Shown here in pieces: positions 7,917 to 16,694 of a DNA stretch of 53,170 nt (position 1 is its first letter; every line of letters begins with the position of its first letter). A program made the position numbers and the translations under genes. Origin of the DNA: Bacteroidota bacterium (GTDB taxonomy: Bacteria; Bacteroidota; Bacteroidia; Bacteroidales; Rikenellaceae); the NCBI GenBank assembly GCA_023443765.1, contig JAEZTA010000046.1, positions 1 through 53,170 of the forward strand, in the 5' to 3' direction. The notes beneath the pieces are model-generated. The model ran no database searches and was not told the origin of the DNA. It saw only the letters and a list, made by a program, of their open reading frames with translations.

Positions 7917-8828
7917 TTATTCGATTATTCCGATTATATCACTCAGTTTTCCGATGCCCAGTTTCTGCATCTCGCCGGGCAGGGCCTCGACGATCTCCTT
8001 CGAAGCGTAAGGGTTCACGAGGTTTGCGGCCCCGACCTGCACGGCCGTAGCGCCGGCCATCATCATCTCGATCACGTCGCGGGCCGTGGTCACGCCGCCG
8101 CAGCCCATAACCGGAATCCGGCAGGCTTTGGCCACCTGGTAGACCATCCGAAGGGCAACGGGGAAGACCGCCGTACCCGAGAATCCGCCCATCGTGTTGG
8201 CGATGACCGGACGGCGGCGGGCAACGTCGATGCGCATGCCCAGCAGCGTATTGATCAGGCAGATACCGTCGGCCCCGGCCTCCTCGCACGCCCGCGCGAT
8301 CGACACGATGTCGGTGACGTTAGGCGAGAGTTTGATGAAGACGGGTTTCGTCGTCACGGCCTTGACGGCCTTCGTCACCTCGGCCGCCGCATCGGGGCAA
8401 GTGCCGAACGACATGCCGCCATGCCGCACATTGGGGCACGAGACGTTGACTTCGATGATGCCCACCTGCTCCTGCTTGTCGATCCGCTCGCAGCAATAGG
8501 CGTACTCCTCGACCGAGAAGCCCGAAATATTGGCAATGACGGGTTTGCGGAAGAAAGTCTTCAGGCGCGGCAACTCCTCGCGGATAACGGCATCGATACC
8601 GGGGTTTTGAAGTCCCACGGCATTGATCATGCCCGCAGCGCACTCGGCGATGCGCGGCGTGGGATTGCCGAAGCGCGCCTCGCGCGTCGTACCCTTAAAC
8701 GAGAACGACCCGAGGATATTGATGTCGTAATACTCGCGGAACTCGTTGCCGTAGCCGAAGGTTCCGCTGGCCGGCACGACCGGATTATCCAGCCGCAGGC
8801 CGCACAGTTCGACCGATGTGTCTACCAT
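7917..8828 (-). CDS. pyrD: Dihydroorotate dehydrogenase, class 1B catalytic subunit
   Basis: Oxidises dihydroorotate to orotate with FMN. The 303-residue protein has the class-1 active-site loop EVNVSCPNV with the catalytic-base cysteine at residue 131 (class 2 enzymes use serine), AGMINAVGLQNPG (65-77) and the FMN phosphate site GCGGVTTARD. Class 1B enzymes pass electrons to NAD through PyrK. The pyrK gene is directly upstream and overlaps by 7 bp, fitting a PyrD2-PyrK2 complex in the cytoplasm. Confidence 0.96.
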   Translation of the reverse strand: MVDTSVELCGLRLDNPVVPASGTFGYGNEFREYYDINILGSFSFKGTTREARFGNPTPRIAECAAGMINAVGLQNPGIDAVIREELPRLKTFFRKPVIANISGFSVEEYAYCCERIDKQEQVGIIEVNVSCPNVRHGGMSFGTCPDAAAEVTKAVKAVTTKPVFIKLSPNVTDIVSIARACEEAGADGICLINTLLGMRIDVARRRPVIANTMGGFSGTAVFPVALRMVYQVAKACRIPVMGCGGVTTARDVIEMMMAGATAVQVGAANLVNPYASKEIVEALPGEMQKLGIGKLSDIIGIIE

Positions 8829-9562
8829 ATGATCTCTCCTTTCTCCAGAACCGGCCCCTCCTTGCAGATGCGTTTGTTGCCGTATTTGGTTTTACACGAA
8901 CAGCCCATGCAGGCGCCGAATCCGCACCCCATGCGCTCCTCGAACGACAGCTGGCCGTCCTGCTCCGTCGCATTGTAAAGCGCATGGAGCATCGGCAGCG
9001 GTCCGCAGGCGTAAAAGTAATCGAAATCGAGTCCGCAGGCGGCGATAGCCGTGGTGACGAAGCCTTCGACGCCCCGCGAACCGTCGACCGTAGCGACAGT
9101 GACTTCGCAGCCCAGCGCGCGGAACTCCTCTTCGTAGAAGACCTCCGACGCGGTGTTGAAGCCCAGCACCACCTGCACGGGTTTGCCCGCAGCAAGCAGT
9201 TTTTTGGCCAGGTTGTAGAGCGGCGGTACGCCCACACCGCCCCCGACCAGCAGGGGCCGCCGAACGTCGCTGCTGACCGAAAATCCGTTGCCCAGACCCG
9301 TCAGCAGGTCGAGCTGCATGCCCGGAAGCATGTGGCTCATCTGCCCGGTTCCTCCGCCTACGACCTTATAGATCAGCGTGATCGAGCTGCCATCGTAATC
9401 GCAGACTGAAATAGGACGGCGCAAGTATCTGCCATCCAGTGCAATATTGACGAACTGCCCCGGCGCCGCGATCCATTGAGTATCGCCCGCCAGGGTCATC
9501 CGCCATACCGCATCGGTCAGCGGCTCGTTCGTGAGAATTTTGTAAGTATCCTTCTTATACAT
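8822..9562 (-). CDS. pyrK: Dihydroorotate dehydrogenase electron-transfer subunit
   Basis: An FAD and [2Fe-2S] protein that carries electrons from PyrD to NAD+. The 246 residues comprise an FAD-binding barrel (LRRPISVCDYD), an NAD-binding domain (LVGGGVGVPPLYNLA) and a C-terminal iron-sulfur site with cysteines in C-x4-C-x2-C-x11-C spacing within MGCGFGACMGC and the following RIC. It overlaps pyrD by 7 bp. It is separated from carB by a 337-bp stretch, the longest internal gap of the cluster. Confidence 0.95.
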   Translation of the reverse strand: MYKKDTYKILTNEPLTDAVWRMTLAGDTQWIAAPGQFVNIALDGRYLRRPISVCDYDGSSITLIYKVVGGGTGQMSHMLPGMQLDLLTGLGNGFSVSSDVRRPLLVGGGVGVPPLYNLAKKLLAAGKPVQVVLGFNTASEVFYEEEFRALGCEVTVATVDGSRGVEGFVTTAIAACGLDFDYFYACGPLPMLHALYNATEQDGQLSFEERMGCGFGACMGCSCKTKYGNKRICKEGPVLEKGEIIW

Positions 9563-9899
9563 TCTTTTTCAGCACTTTTGATCCGGCAAAAGTGCCACAA
9601 AACCGGCCGACGATCGCCTTCGCCTACTCCATGCGGCCTAACGCCGGAAACGGGCGCCTATTCGCGGGTTTGCAAGCAAACCGGCCCCGTTTCTCGCGCT
9701 TTTAGTCCGCATTCCGTTGACGGCTCCGGCATCCTGTCGGGATCAATTTATTTTGCGCAATTATAGTATACCGACCGTCCGGAGCGTACGCCATCTCCCT
9801 CCCTGAGGGAGGGCCGGAGTGGAGTCAGACCTGTACATGACGCCGAAGGCGACAACAACAACGGTCAGAAGCAACAGTACGGCAAAGTATATAGCCGTC
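9563..9899. other. Intergenic stretch between carB and pyrK, repeat-like
   Basis: There is no convincing gene in these 337 bp. They contain a strong palindrome around 9796-9813 (CCCTCC / GGAGGG), similar in style to the one in the pyrE leader, and several GC-rich inverted pieces. A minus-strand frame from within the end of carB to 9761 would encode a short peptide with one hydrophobic stretch (AVLLLLTVVVVAFGVMY); its tail lies in the palindrome, so I do not call it a gene. No promoter match was found for pyrK. Confidence 0.45.
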
Positions 9900-12800
9900 T
9901 TACTTTGAATCAATCGTCGAAACCCGCAAGGTGATCTCCTCCAACACATCGAGCAGCACCTTCACCGTTTCGAGCGCCGTGAACACCGTCACGTTGTTCT
10001 CGACGGCCGTGCGACGGATTTCGTAACCGTCGAGGCGCGTGTTGTGCTGGTTGATGTCGATCGTGTTGATCACATAGCTGACATGGCCCTGGCGCAGCGC
10101 CTCGATAATCTCGTTGCTACCCTCGTTGAGCTTGCGGCGCGTACGGGTACGGATACCGTGCGCACGCAGGAACTCGGCAGTCCCGGTCGTCGCCTCGATG
10201 TTGAAGCCCAGATCGTAGAACCGTTTCACCTGCGGCAGCGCCTGCTCCTTGTCGTGGTCGGCGATGGTCACGAAGATCGTTCCGTAGTTCGAAACGTGCA
10301 TGCCCGTAGCCTGCAGCGCTTTGTAAAGTGCACGCGTGAGTTTGTCGTCGTAGCCGATCGCCTCGCCCGTCGACTTCATCTCGGGGGAGAGGTAGGAGTC
10401 CATGCCGCGAATCTTGGCGAACGAGAAGGCCGGAGCCTTGACATACCAGCGCTCCTTCTCCTTGCCGTAGACCTCGGTAATGCCCTGCTCGCGCAGCGAC
10501 TTTCCGAGGATTACCTGCGTGGCGATGTGGGCCATCGGGACACCCGTGGACTTCGAGAGGAAGGGCACGGTACGCGACGAACGCGGGTTGACCTCGATGA
10601 CGTACACGTCGTCCTCGCCGGCAACGATGAACTGGATGTTATACAGGCCGACGATGCCGATGCGCAGACCCAGCTTCACCGTATAGTCCAGAATTTTATC
10701 CTTGGCCTTCTGGCTGACGCTGAAGGTCGGATAGACGCTAATCGAGTCGCCCGAGTGGATACCCGTGTGCTCGACATGCTCCATGATGCCGGGGATGAAG
10801 ACATCCTTACCGTCGCAGATGGCGTCCACCTCCAACTCCTTGCCCATGATGTAGCGGTCGACCAGCACCGGCTGGTCCACGTCGATCTCCACGGCCGTTT
10901 GCAGGTAGTGGCGCAGGCGTTCCTCATTGGAGACGATCTGCATGGCGCGGCCTCCGAGCACGTAGCTCGGGCGCACCAGCACCGGATAACCGATGCGTGC
11001 GGCTGCCCTTACGCCCGACTCGATGTCGGTCACGGCCTCGGCCTCGGGCTGGGGAATCTCCAGTTCCTCCATGATCTTCTCGAAACAGCCGCGGTCCTCG
11101 GCGTTCTTGATCGCCTGGGTGTCGGTGCCGATGATGGGCACGCCCAGTTTCGAAAGGGGTTCGGCGAGGTTGATGGCCGTCTGTCCGCCGAGCGACACGA
11201 CGATGGCCTTCGGCTTTTCGAGGTGCACGACGTTCATCACATCCTCCACCGTGAGCGGCTCGAAGTAGAGCTTATCGCTGGTGGTATAGTCGGTCGAGAC
11301 AGTCTCGGGGTTGTTGTTGATGATGATGGCCTCGTAGCCCGCAGCGCGGATCGACCAGATGGCGTGCACGGTCGAGTAGTCGAACTCGACGCCCTGGCCG
11401 ATACGGATCGGGCCGGAACCGAGCACGATGATCTTCTCCTTCTGGCTGACGATCGACTCGTTCTCCTCTTCGTAGGTCGAGTAGAAATAAGGCACGTAGG
11501 AAGCGAACTCGCTGGCGCACGTGTCGATCATCTTGTAGACCGGGAAGATATTGTTCTTCTCGCGCAGGAGGTACATATCTTGCTGCGAGAGGCCCCACAG
11601 CTGGCCGATATACTTGTCACTGAAGCCCATGCGCTTGGCGGCGCGGAGCGTCTCAAGGTCCATCGGATTGGCCCGGACGACGTTTTCGAACTCGATGATG
11701 TTCTTGAACTTTTCGAGGAAGAACATGTCGATCTTCGTATTGTTATAGATCAGCGCGAGGTCGACGCCGTTGCGGATCAGCTGCGTGATGGCATACACGC
11801 GGTCGTCGGTGCCCTCCTTGATGTAGTCCAGCAGGGCGTCGTTCGACCACGAGTCGAACTTCTTGTGGTAGATGTGGCAGACGCCCGTTTCGAGCGAACG
11901 CACGGCCTTGAGCAGCGACTCTTCCATCGTACGGCCGATGGACATCACCTCGCCCGTGGCTTTCATCTGCGTGCCGAGCTTGTTCGAGGCATCGGAGAAC
12001 TTGTCGAAGGGGAAGCGGGCGACCTTCGTCACCACATAGTCCAGCGTGGGTTCGAACGAGGCCGGGGTATTGGCGATACGGATCTCGTCGAGCGTCAGGC
12101 CGACGGCGATCTTCGCGCTGACGCGGGCGATGGGATAACCCGAAGCCTTCGACGCCAGGGCCGAGGAGCGCGACACGCGGGGGTTGACCTCGATCAGATA
12201 GTATTTGAACGAGAGAGGGTCCAGTGCAAACTGCACGTTGCAGCCGCCCTCGATCTTCAGTTCGCGGATGAGCTTCAGCGCCGAGTCGCGCAGCATCTGG
12301 AACTCCTTGTTAGTGAGCGTCTGGCTCGGGGCCACGACGATCGAGTCGCCGGTATGGACACCCACGGGGTCGATGTTCTCCATGCAGCAGATGCAGATAG
12401 CCGTGTCGTTGTGGTCGCGCATCACCTCGAACTCGATCTCCTTGTAGCCCCTGATGCTCTTTTCGACGAGCACCTGGTGAACGGGCGATGCGGCAAGCGC
12501 GTTGCGCATCATTTCGCGCAGTTCGGCCTCGTCGTCAGCGAAACCGCCGCCCGTACCGCCCAGCGTGAAGGCCGGACGCAGCACCACGGGATAACCGATC
12601 TGGCGGGCCACTTCGACCGCTTCTTCGATCGACATGGCGATCTTCGACTCGATCACCGGTTCGCCCAGCGACTCGCATAGTTCCTTGAACAGTTCACGGT
12701 CCTCGGCGCGCTCGATCGACTCGAACGAAGTACCCAGGATTTCGACCTGGCACTCCTGCAGGATGCCCTTCTTGGCGAGCTGGACCGCGAGGTTCAGGCC

Positions 12801-13082
12801 CGTCTGACCGCCCAGTCCCGGGACGATGGCGTCGGGACGCTCGAAGCGGATGATCTTGGCGACGTATTCCAGCGTCAGCGGCTCCATGTAGACCTTGTCC
12901 GCGATATGCGTGTCGGTCATGATGGTAGCGGGGTTCGAGTTGGCGAGAATCACCTCGTAACCCTCTTCCTTGAGCGCGAGGCACGCCTGCGTACCCGCAT
13001 AGTCGAACTCGGCGGCCTGTCCGATAACGATGGGACCCGAACCGATGACCAGAACCTTCTTGATATCTTTTCTCCTAGGCAT
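9900..13082 (-). CDS. carB: Carbamoyl-phosphate synthase large chain
   Basis: Makes carbamoyl phosphate from bicarbonate, ATP and the ammonia channelled from CarA. The 1060 residues form two homologous ATP-grasp halves (each beginning with VLGSGP/VIGSGP and containing NPRVSRSSAL or NPRSSRTVPF) and a C-terminal MGS-like domain where UMP and ornithine act in the E. coli enzyme. The start at 13082 gives MPRRKDIKKVLVIGSGP; the frame is open upstream but only inside carA. It overlaps the carA stop by 8 bp, so the two are translationally coupled. Length is close to the usual 1,070. Confidence 0.98.
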   Translation of the reverse strand: MPRRKDIKKVLVIGSGPIVIGQAAEFDYAGTQACLALKEEGYEVILANSNPATIMTDTHIADKVYMEPLTLEYVAKIIRFERPDAIVPGLGGQTGLNLAVQLAKKGILQECQVEILGTSFESIERAEDRELFKELCESLGEPVIESKIAMSIEEAVEVARQIGYPVVLRPAFTLGGTGGGFADDEAELREMMRNALAASPVHQVLVEKSIRGYKEIEFEVMRDHNDTAICICCMENIDPVGVHTGDSIVVAPSQTLTNKEFQMLRDSALKLIRELKIEGGCNVQFALDPLSFKYYLIEVNPRVSRSSALASKASGYPIARVSAKIAVGLTLDEIRIANTPASFEPTLDYVVTKVARFPFDKFSDASNKLGTQMKATGEVMSIGRTMEESLLKAVRSLETGVCHIYHKKFDSWSNDALLDYIKEGTDDRVYAITQLIRNGVDLALIYNNTKIDMFFLEKFKNIIEFENVVRANPMDLETLRAAKRMGFSDKYIGQLWGLSQQDMYLLREKNNIFPVYKMIDTCASEFASYVPYFYSTYEEENESIVSQKEKIIVLGSGPIRIGQGVEFDYSTVHAIWSIRAAGYEAIIINNNPETVSTDYTTSDKLYFEPLTVEDVMNVVHLEKPKAIVVSLGGQTAINLAEPLSKLGVPIIGTDTQAIKNAEDRGCFEKIMEELEIPQPEAEAVTDIESGVRAAARIGYPVLVRPSYVLGGRAMQIVSNEERLRHYLQTAVEIDVDQPVLVDRYIMGKELEVDAICDGKDVFIPGIMEHVEHTGIHSGDSISVYPTFSVSQKAKDKILDYTVKLGLRIGIVGLYNIQFIVAGEDDVYVIEVNPRSSRTVPFLSKSTGVPMAHIATQVILGKSLREQGITEVYGKEKERWYVKAPAFSFAKIRGMDSYLSPEMKSTGEAIGYDDKLTRALYKALQATGMHVSNYGTIFVTIADHDKEQALPQVKRFYDLGFNIEATTGTAEFLRAHGIRTRTRRKLNEGSNEIIEALRQGHVSYVINTIDINQHNTRLDGYEIRRTAVENNVTVFTALETVKVLLDVLEEITLRVSTIDSK

Positions 13083-14166
13083 TTTTGTGCTCCTCCATGA
13101 TATTAGTGAACTTCTTGAACAAATAGGCGCTGTCCTGCGGACCCGAAGCGCTCTCGGGGTGATACTGCATCGAGAAAACCCGGTCGGCAGTGCACTCCAC
13201 ACCCTCGGCCGTACCGTCGAGCAGGTTGACATGCGTCAGCGTAAGCCCCGTACCGGCCAGCGAGTCGACATCGACGGCATAGCTGTGATTCTGGCTCGTG
13301 ATCTCGATCTTATTGGTCACCAGATTCTTCACAGGGTGGTTGGCGCCGCGGTGGCCGAACTTCATCTTGAAGGTCTTCGCACCGTAGGCGAGTGAAATCA
13401 ACTGGTGGCCCATGCAGATGCCGAAGATAGGCAGTTTACCGCGGAGCTGCTTCACCAGTTCGATCACCGGAGCCACGTCCTGGGGATCGCCGGGACCGTT
13501 CGAAAGCACGAGTCCGTCGGGACGGAAGGCCATGATCTCCTCCACGGTGGAGTCGTACGGCATCACGGTCACGTTACAGCCTACGCGGTTCAGAAGGCGG
13601 ATGATATTGTTCTTGATACCGCAGTCGATGGCCACAACGTCGTATTTGTGGTTGGGGACACGCGACATCCACCGCTTGCGGCAGCTTACGCGCGAAACCA
13701 TGTCGTGCGGGGTAACGTATTCGGCCAGTTTGCGCATAGCCTCTTCGTGGGGCGTCGCAGCGTCGGTGATGAGCACCTTCTGGCAGCCCTCATCGCGGAT
13801 GATACGCGTCAGGGCGCGGGTGTCCACGCCCCAGATAGCCGGAATGTCATGCTCCTCGAAGACCTCGTTGAGCGTCTTCGTGTAGCGGAAATTCGACGGC
13901 GAGTCGTTGTACTCGCGCACGATCATACCGCCGATGGTCGGCGTTTTGGTCTCGTAGTCCTCGTCGGTCATACCGTAGTTGCCGATCAGCGGGTAGGTCA
14001 TCACGACCATCTGATCCGTGTACGACGGATCGGACATGATCTCCTGATACCCCACCATCGAGGTATTGAAGACGATCTCGTTGATAGCCTCGCGATCGGC
14101 GCCGAAACCGTATCCGTAGAACTCACGGCCGTTCTCCAAGACAATTTTTTTCGTAAATGCTTTCAT
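13075..14166 (-). CDS. carA: Carbamoyl-phosphate synthase small (glutaminase) chain
   Basis: Hydrolyses glutamine and feeds ammonia to CarB. The 363-residue protein has the CarA N-terminal domain and a class I glutamine amidotransferase domain with the nucleophile elbow GICMGHQL (Cys251) and the His336-Pro-Glu338 pair in MQYHPES. It is placed between pyrC and carB with gaps of 21 bp and -8 bp. Feeding both UMP and arginine is the usual role; here it sits only with pyrimidine genes. Confidence 0.97.
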   Translation of the reverse strand: MKAFTKKIVLENGREFYGYGFGADREAINEIVFNTSMVGYQEIMSDPSYTDQMVVMTYPLIGNYGMTDEDYETKTPTIGGMIVREYNDSPSNFRYTKTLNEVFEEHDIPAIWGVDTRALTRIIRDEGCQKVLITDAATPHEEAMRKLAEYVTPHDMVSRVSCRKRWMSRVPNHKYDVVAIDCGIKNNIIRLLNRVGCNVTVMPYDSTVEEIMAFRPDGLVLSNGPGDPQDVAPVIELVKQLRGKLPIFGICMGHQLISLAYGAKTFKMKFGHRGANHPVKNLVTNKIEITSQNHSYAVDVDSLAGTGLTLTHVNLLDGTAEGVECTADRVFSMQYHPESASGPQDSAYLFKKFTNIMEEHKNA

Positions 14167-14187
14167 CCTTATCTGTTTGATTCGTAG

Positions 14188-15444
14188 TTATCCGTTATAA
14201 ACTTCCCGGCCGCCGACCACCGTCAGCACCGCCCGTCCCCCGACATCCCATCCGGCAAAAGGCGTGGCGCGCCCTTTCGAAAGGAACGTTTCGGGGTCTA
14301 TCGCATACTTTGCCCCAAGGTCCAGCACCGTGAAGTCGGCAGCGTCGCCCTCGTCGACGCCCCCTTCGAGCGAGAAGATCCGGCGGGGATTCACCGCCAT
14401 CAGGGCGATGAGTTTTTCGAGCGTCACCACCCCTTCGAGCACCATATATTTATAAAGCAGCGGGAAGGCGGTCTCCAGCCCCACGATGCCCATGGCGCTC
14501 CCGGCCAGCCCGCGCGACTTTTCCTCAGCGGTGTGAGGCGCATGGTCCGTCGCAATGACTTCGATCGTACCGTCCTGAATGCCCGCAACGAGCGCCTCGC
14601 GGTCGGCACGGCTGCGCAGCGGCGGGTTCATCTTGAAACGCCCTTCCTCCTGCAAATCCTCGTCGCACAACAGCAGGTAGTGCGGCGCGGTCTCGCAACT
14701 CACCCGCAATCCGCGGGCCCTGGCCTGCCGCACCAGTTCGACGCTCTCTTTGGTCGAGACGTGGCAGACATGGTACTGGCAGCCGGTTTTCTCCGCAAGC
14801 GCGATGTCGCGGGCGACCTGCTGCCACTCGCTCTCGGAGCAGATGCCTTTATGTCCGTGTTCGCGGCAGTAGACGCCGTCGTGGATATAGCCTCCCTTCA
14901 GCAATTCATCGACCTCGCAATGAGCCACGACCGGTTTGCCGACGGCTGCGGCCCGGCGCATCGCCTCCTCCATCAGGTCGTCCGACTGCACGCCGCGGCC
15001 GTCGTCGGAAAACCCGACCACCTCCGGGGCCAAGGCCGCGAAATCGACCAGTTCGCCGCATCCGCGCTGGCCCATCGTGATCGTCCCGTAGGGCTTCACG
15101 CGCACCACGGCGTCGCGACGGATGATCTCCAACTGCTTTTCAAGCGTTGCAGTGGTATCGGGCGCGGGATTCAGGTTGGGCATCGAACAGACCGTGGTAT
15201 ATCCCCCGCGCGCGGCGGCAGCAGTACCCGTAGCGATGGTCTCCTTCTGCGAAAAGCCCGGTTCGCGCAGGTGCACATGCACATCCACGAGACCCGGGAC
15301 CAGGTGCCGGCCTCCGAGGTCCACCACCCGGTCGCCCGGCTGCGGCGCTGCGGCGGCCACGATGCGGCCCCCTTCGACGGCGAGCTGCCCCGGCTCGAAA
15401 CGGCCGTTGCGGAAAATCTTCGCGTTGGTGTAAAATGTCTTCAT
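14188..15444 (-). CDS. pyrC: Dihydroorotase (class I)
   Basis: Closes carbamoyl-aspartate to dihydroorotate. The 418-residue amidohydrolase has the metal-binding VDVHVHLREPG (His56, His58), later histidines in VVAHCEVDE and CHVSTKES, and the catalytic Asp in ATDHAPH. The protein length and the HVHLREPG form mark the class I type found in most Gram-positive bacteria and Bacteroidota, not the short E. coli type. It is the first structural gene of the pyr operon; its start lies 15 nt after the T-run of a terminator-like hairpin in the leader. Confidence 0.97.
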   Translation of the reverse strand: MKTFYTNAKIFRNGRFEPGQLAVEGGRIVAAAAPQPGDRVVDLGGRHLVPGLVDVHVHLREPGFSQKETIATGTAAAARGGYTTVCSMPNLNPAPDTTATLEKQLEIIRRDAVVRVKPYGTITMGQRGCGELVDFAALAPEVVGFSDDGRGVQSDDLMEEAMRRAAAVGKPVVAHCEVDELLKGGYIHDGVYCREHGHKGICSESEWQQVARDIALAEKTGCQYHVCHVSTKESVELVRQARARGLRVSCETAPHYLLLCDEDLQEEGRFKMNPPLRSRADREALVAGIQDGTIEVIATDHAPHTAEEKSRGLAGSAMGIVGLETAFPLLYKYMVLEGVVTLEKLIALMAVNPRRIFSLEGGVDEGDAADFTVLDLGAKYAIDPETFLSKGRATPFAGWDVGGRAVLTVVGGREVYNG

Positions 15445-15458
15445 TCGTCGCTGGACAC

Positions 15459-15489
15459 AAAAAAATAGGGCAACTAAAACAGTTACCCT
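15459..15489 (-). terminator. Attenuator-type intrinsic terminator in the pyr leader
   Basis: On the minus strand a 9-pair stem (15489-15481 with 15475-15467; AGGGTAACT / AGTTGCCCT, one G-U pair) with a 5-nt loop is followed by seven T. It sits between the promoter and pyrC, only 15 nt before the pyrC start, so it can only act as a conditional terminator. The stop codon of the leader peptide lies in the first stem arm. Confidence 0.85.
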
Positions 15490-15590
15490 AATAAAACAAT
15501 AATACCAAAATCTTTCGGAGACTGGAAACCCGACCAGTAATCCTGCTGCCAGAATGCTTGCGCCGATGCTATGTTGGGTTTACAATTCAT
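15483..15590 (-). CDS. Putative pyr operon leader peptide (35 residues)
   Basis: An ATG frame of 35 codons lies entirely in the leader between the promoter and pyrC. It begins MNCKPNIASAQ, includes FWQQDYWSGF, and ends DFGIIVLLG. Codons 27-34 are T-rich in the mRNA (15 U of 24 nt at 15489-15512), and the stop TAA (15483-15485) is inside the first arm of the intrinsic terminator. Low UTP would slow polymerase in the U-rich stretch and let a ribosome reach the stop codon and block the terminator hairpin, as in E. coli pyrBI. The peptide sequence itself shows no family I recognise. Translation is inferred, not shown. Confidence 0.65.
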   Translation of the reverse strand: MNCKPNIASAQAFWQQDYWSGFQSPKDFGIIVLLG

Positions 15591-15618
15591 AGGATTTTGG
15601 TGTCGCTATAATTGTGCA

Positions 15619-15649
15619 CAAAGATAGAGCTTTTTCGTCGTGCATGCAA
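15619..15649 (-). promoter_or_regulatory. Promoter of the pyr operon
   Basis: On the minus strand, TTG (15649-15647), a 20-bp spacer, then TATCTTTG (15626-15619) match the Bacteroidota -33/-7 consensus perfectly. Transcription would start near 15612, about 20 nt before the leader peptide. Upstream lie a 12-bp perfect palindrome TTTTCCGGAAAA (15653-15664) and inverted 7-mers GTGCATG/CATGCAC (15640-15646 and 15679-15685), which could be operator elements. Confidence 0.85.
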
Positions 15650-15782
15650 AACTTTTCCGGAAAAATTTTTCAACAATTCATGCACACCCCACCGCCCGCA
15701 CTCCGTATGGAGCGGTCCAAAAAGCGCAATTCCCCGGTTTCCGCCGGGCAGAAACGGCAGTCCGGTTTGTCCGCCGGCCCGC

Positions 15783-16556
15783 CTATTTCACGATAATCAG
15801 GTCGACGCCCGCCTCTTCGATGATCGCGACCATCGGTTCAGGAATCCGGTCGTCGGTGACGATCACGTCAATATCTTCCAGCGCGCAGATGCGGCCGAAA
15901 CCGCGCTGCCCGAATTTCGACGAGTCGGCCAGCACAATCACCTGCGAGGAGGCGTGCATCATCCGGCGCGTGAGTTTCGCCTCGTCGATGGTCGAAGTGG
16001 TGATGCCGTGCTCGGGGTCGATGCCGTCCACGCCGAAGAAGACCTTCGAGCAGATGCAGTCGTCGAGTTCGCGGGCCGCCTCCTCGCCCAGCACCGACAG
16101 CGACTTCTTGTGCACCGAGCCGCCCAACTGCACGACGTTGACGTTCTCCGATTCGTTCAGCAGCACACCCAGCCGCAGGAACGGCGTGACGATGTTCAGG
16201 TGGTGCCACATGCGCATCTTGATCTCCTCGGCGAAGGCGTAGATCGTCGAACCCGAGGCGATGATGATCGAGTCGGTCTCGCTGAGCATCTCCGCGGCCC
16301 GCTGGGCGATACGCCGCTTGGAGTCGCGGTTGATGTTGTCCTTTACGTGCACGTCGAGGTCGGCGACATGGGGATTGGCGGGACGCGCACTGCCGTGTAC
16401 CTTATATAATAGGCCTTTGCTTTCGAGGATTTTGATGTCCTTGCGGATGGTCACCTTCGTAACACCCAGTTCGTTGGCCACGTCGGTAATCCGGACGAAG
16501 CCGTGTTTGTTCAGGCTGTCGAGGATGTATTTGTGCCGTTCGGCAATGCTCAGCAT
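15783..16556 (-). CDS. DeoR/GlpR-family transcriptional regulator
   Basis: 257 residues: an N-terminal winged helix-turn-helix (about 1-57; ITDVANELGVTKVTIRKDI) and a DeoR C-terminal sugar-phosphate sensing domain (about 75-235) with ASGSTIYAFAEEI and GVDGIDPEHG. Members usually repress a sugar- or glycerol-phosphate operon and release DNA when the phosphorylated ligand binds. The adjacent GlpT-like transporter and G1P dehydrogenase genes on the same strand make a phospho-glycerol compound the likely signal (inference). It has its own promoter and sits between the GlpT terminator and the pyr promoter. Confidence 0.93.
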   Translation of the reverse strand: MLSIAERHKYILDSLNKHGFVRITDVANELGVTKVTIRKDIKILESKGLLYKVHGSARPANPHVADLDVHVKDNINRDSKRRIAQRAAEMLSETDSIIIASGSTIYAFAEEIKMRMWHHLNIVTPFLRLGVLLNESENVNVVQLGGSVHKKSLSVLGEEAARELDDCICSKVFFGVDGIDPEHGITTSTIDEAKLTRRMMHASSQVIVLADSSKFGQRGFGRICALEDIDVIVTDDRIPEPMVAIIEEAGVDLIIVK

Positions 16557-16585
16557 ATCAATCGGAAATTAAACAGTTGTAAAAG

Positions 16586-16615
16586 CAAAGATAAGAAAAG
16601 ATTCGGACTTCGCAA
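16586..16615 (-). promoter_or_regulatory. Promoter of the DeoR-family gene
   Basis: On the minus strand, TTG (16615-16613), a 19-bp spacer and TATCTTTG (16593-16586) match the Bacteroidota consensus. The -33 end overlaps the T-tail of the preceding terminator. Confidence 0.8.
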
Positions 16616-16650
16616 AAAAGGGTCCGAAACCTGTCGCAGGCCGGACCCTT
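16613..16650 (-). terminator. Intrinsic terminator after the GlpT-like gene
   Basis: A 9-bp stem (16618-16626 with 16642-16650, AAGGGTCCG core) enclosing a smaller CCTG/CAGG stem. On the minus strand it is followed by T residues (plus-strand A-run from 16614). Confidence 0.85.
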
Positions 16651-16694
16651 CCGGACCGAAGTCCGTATCATCATCTAAAATGGAACTCTTTTCC

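Noticed and set aside
9761..9949. Minus-strand frame with one hydrophobic stretch between carB and pyrK
   Set aside because: Its start lies inside the carB end, and its tail falls into a palindromic repeat. Hydrophobicity alone is not enough.
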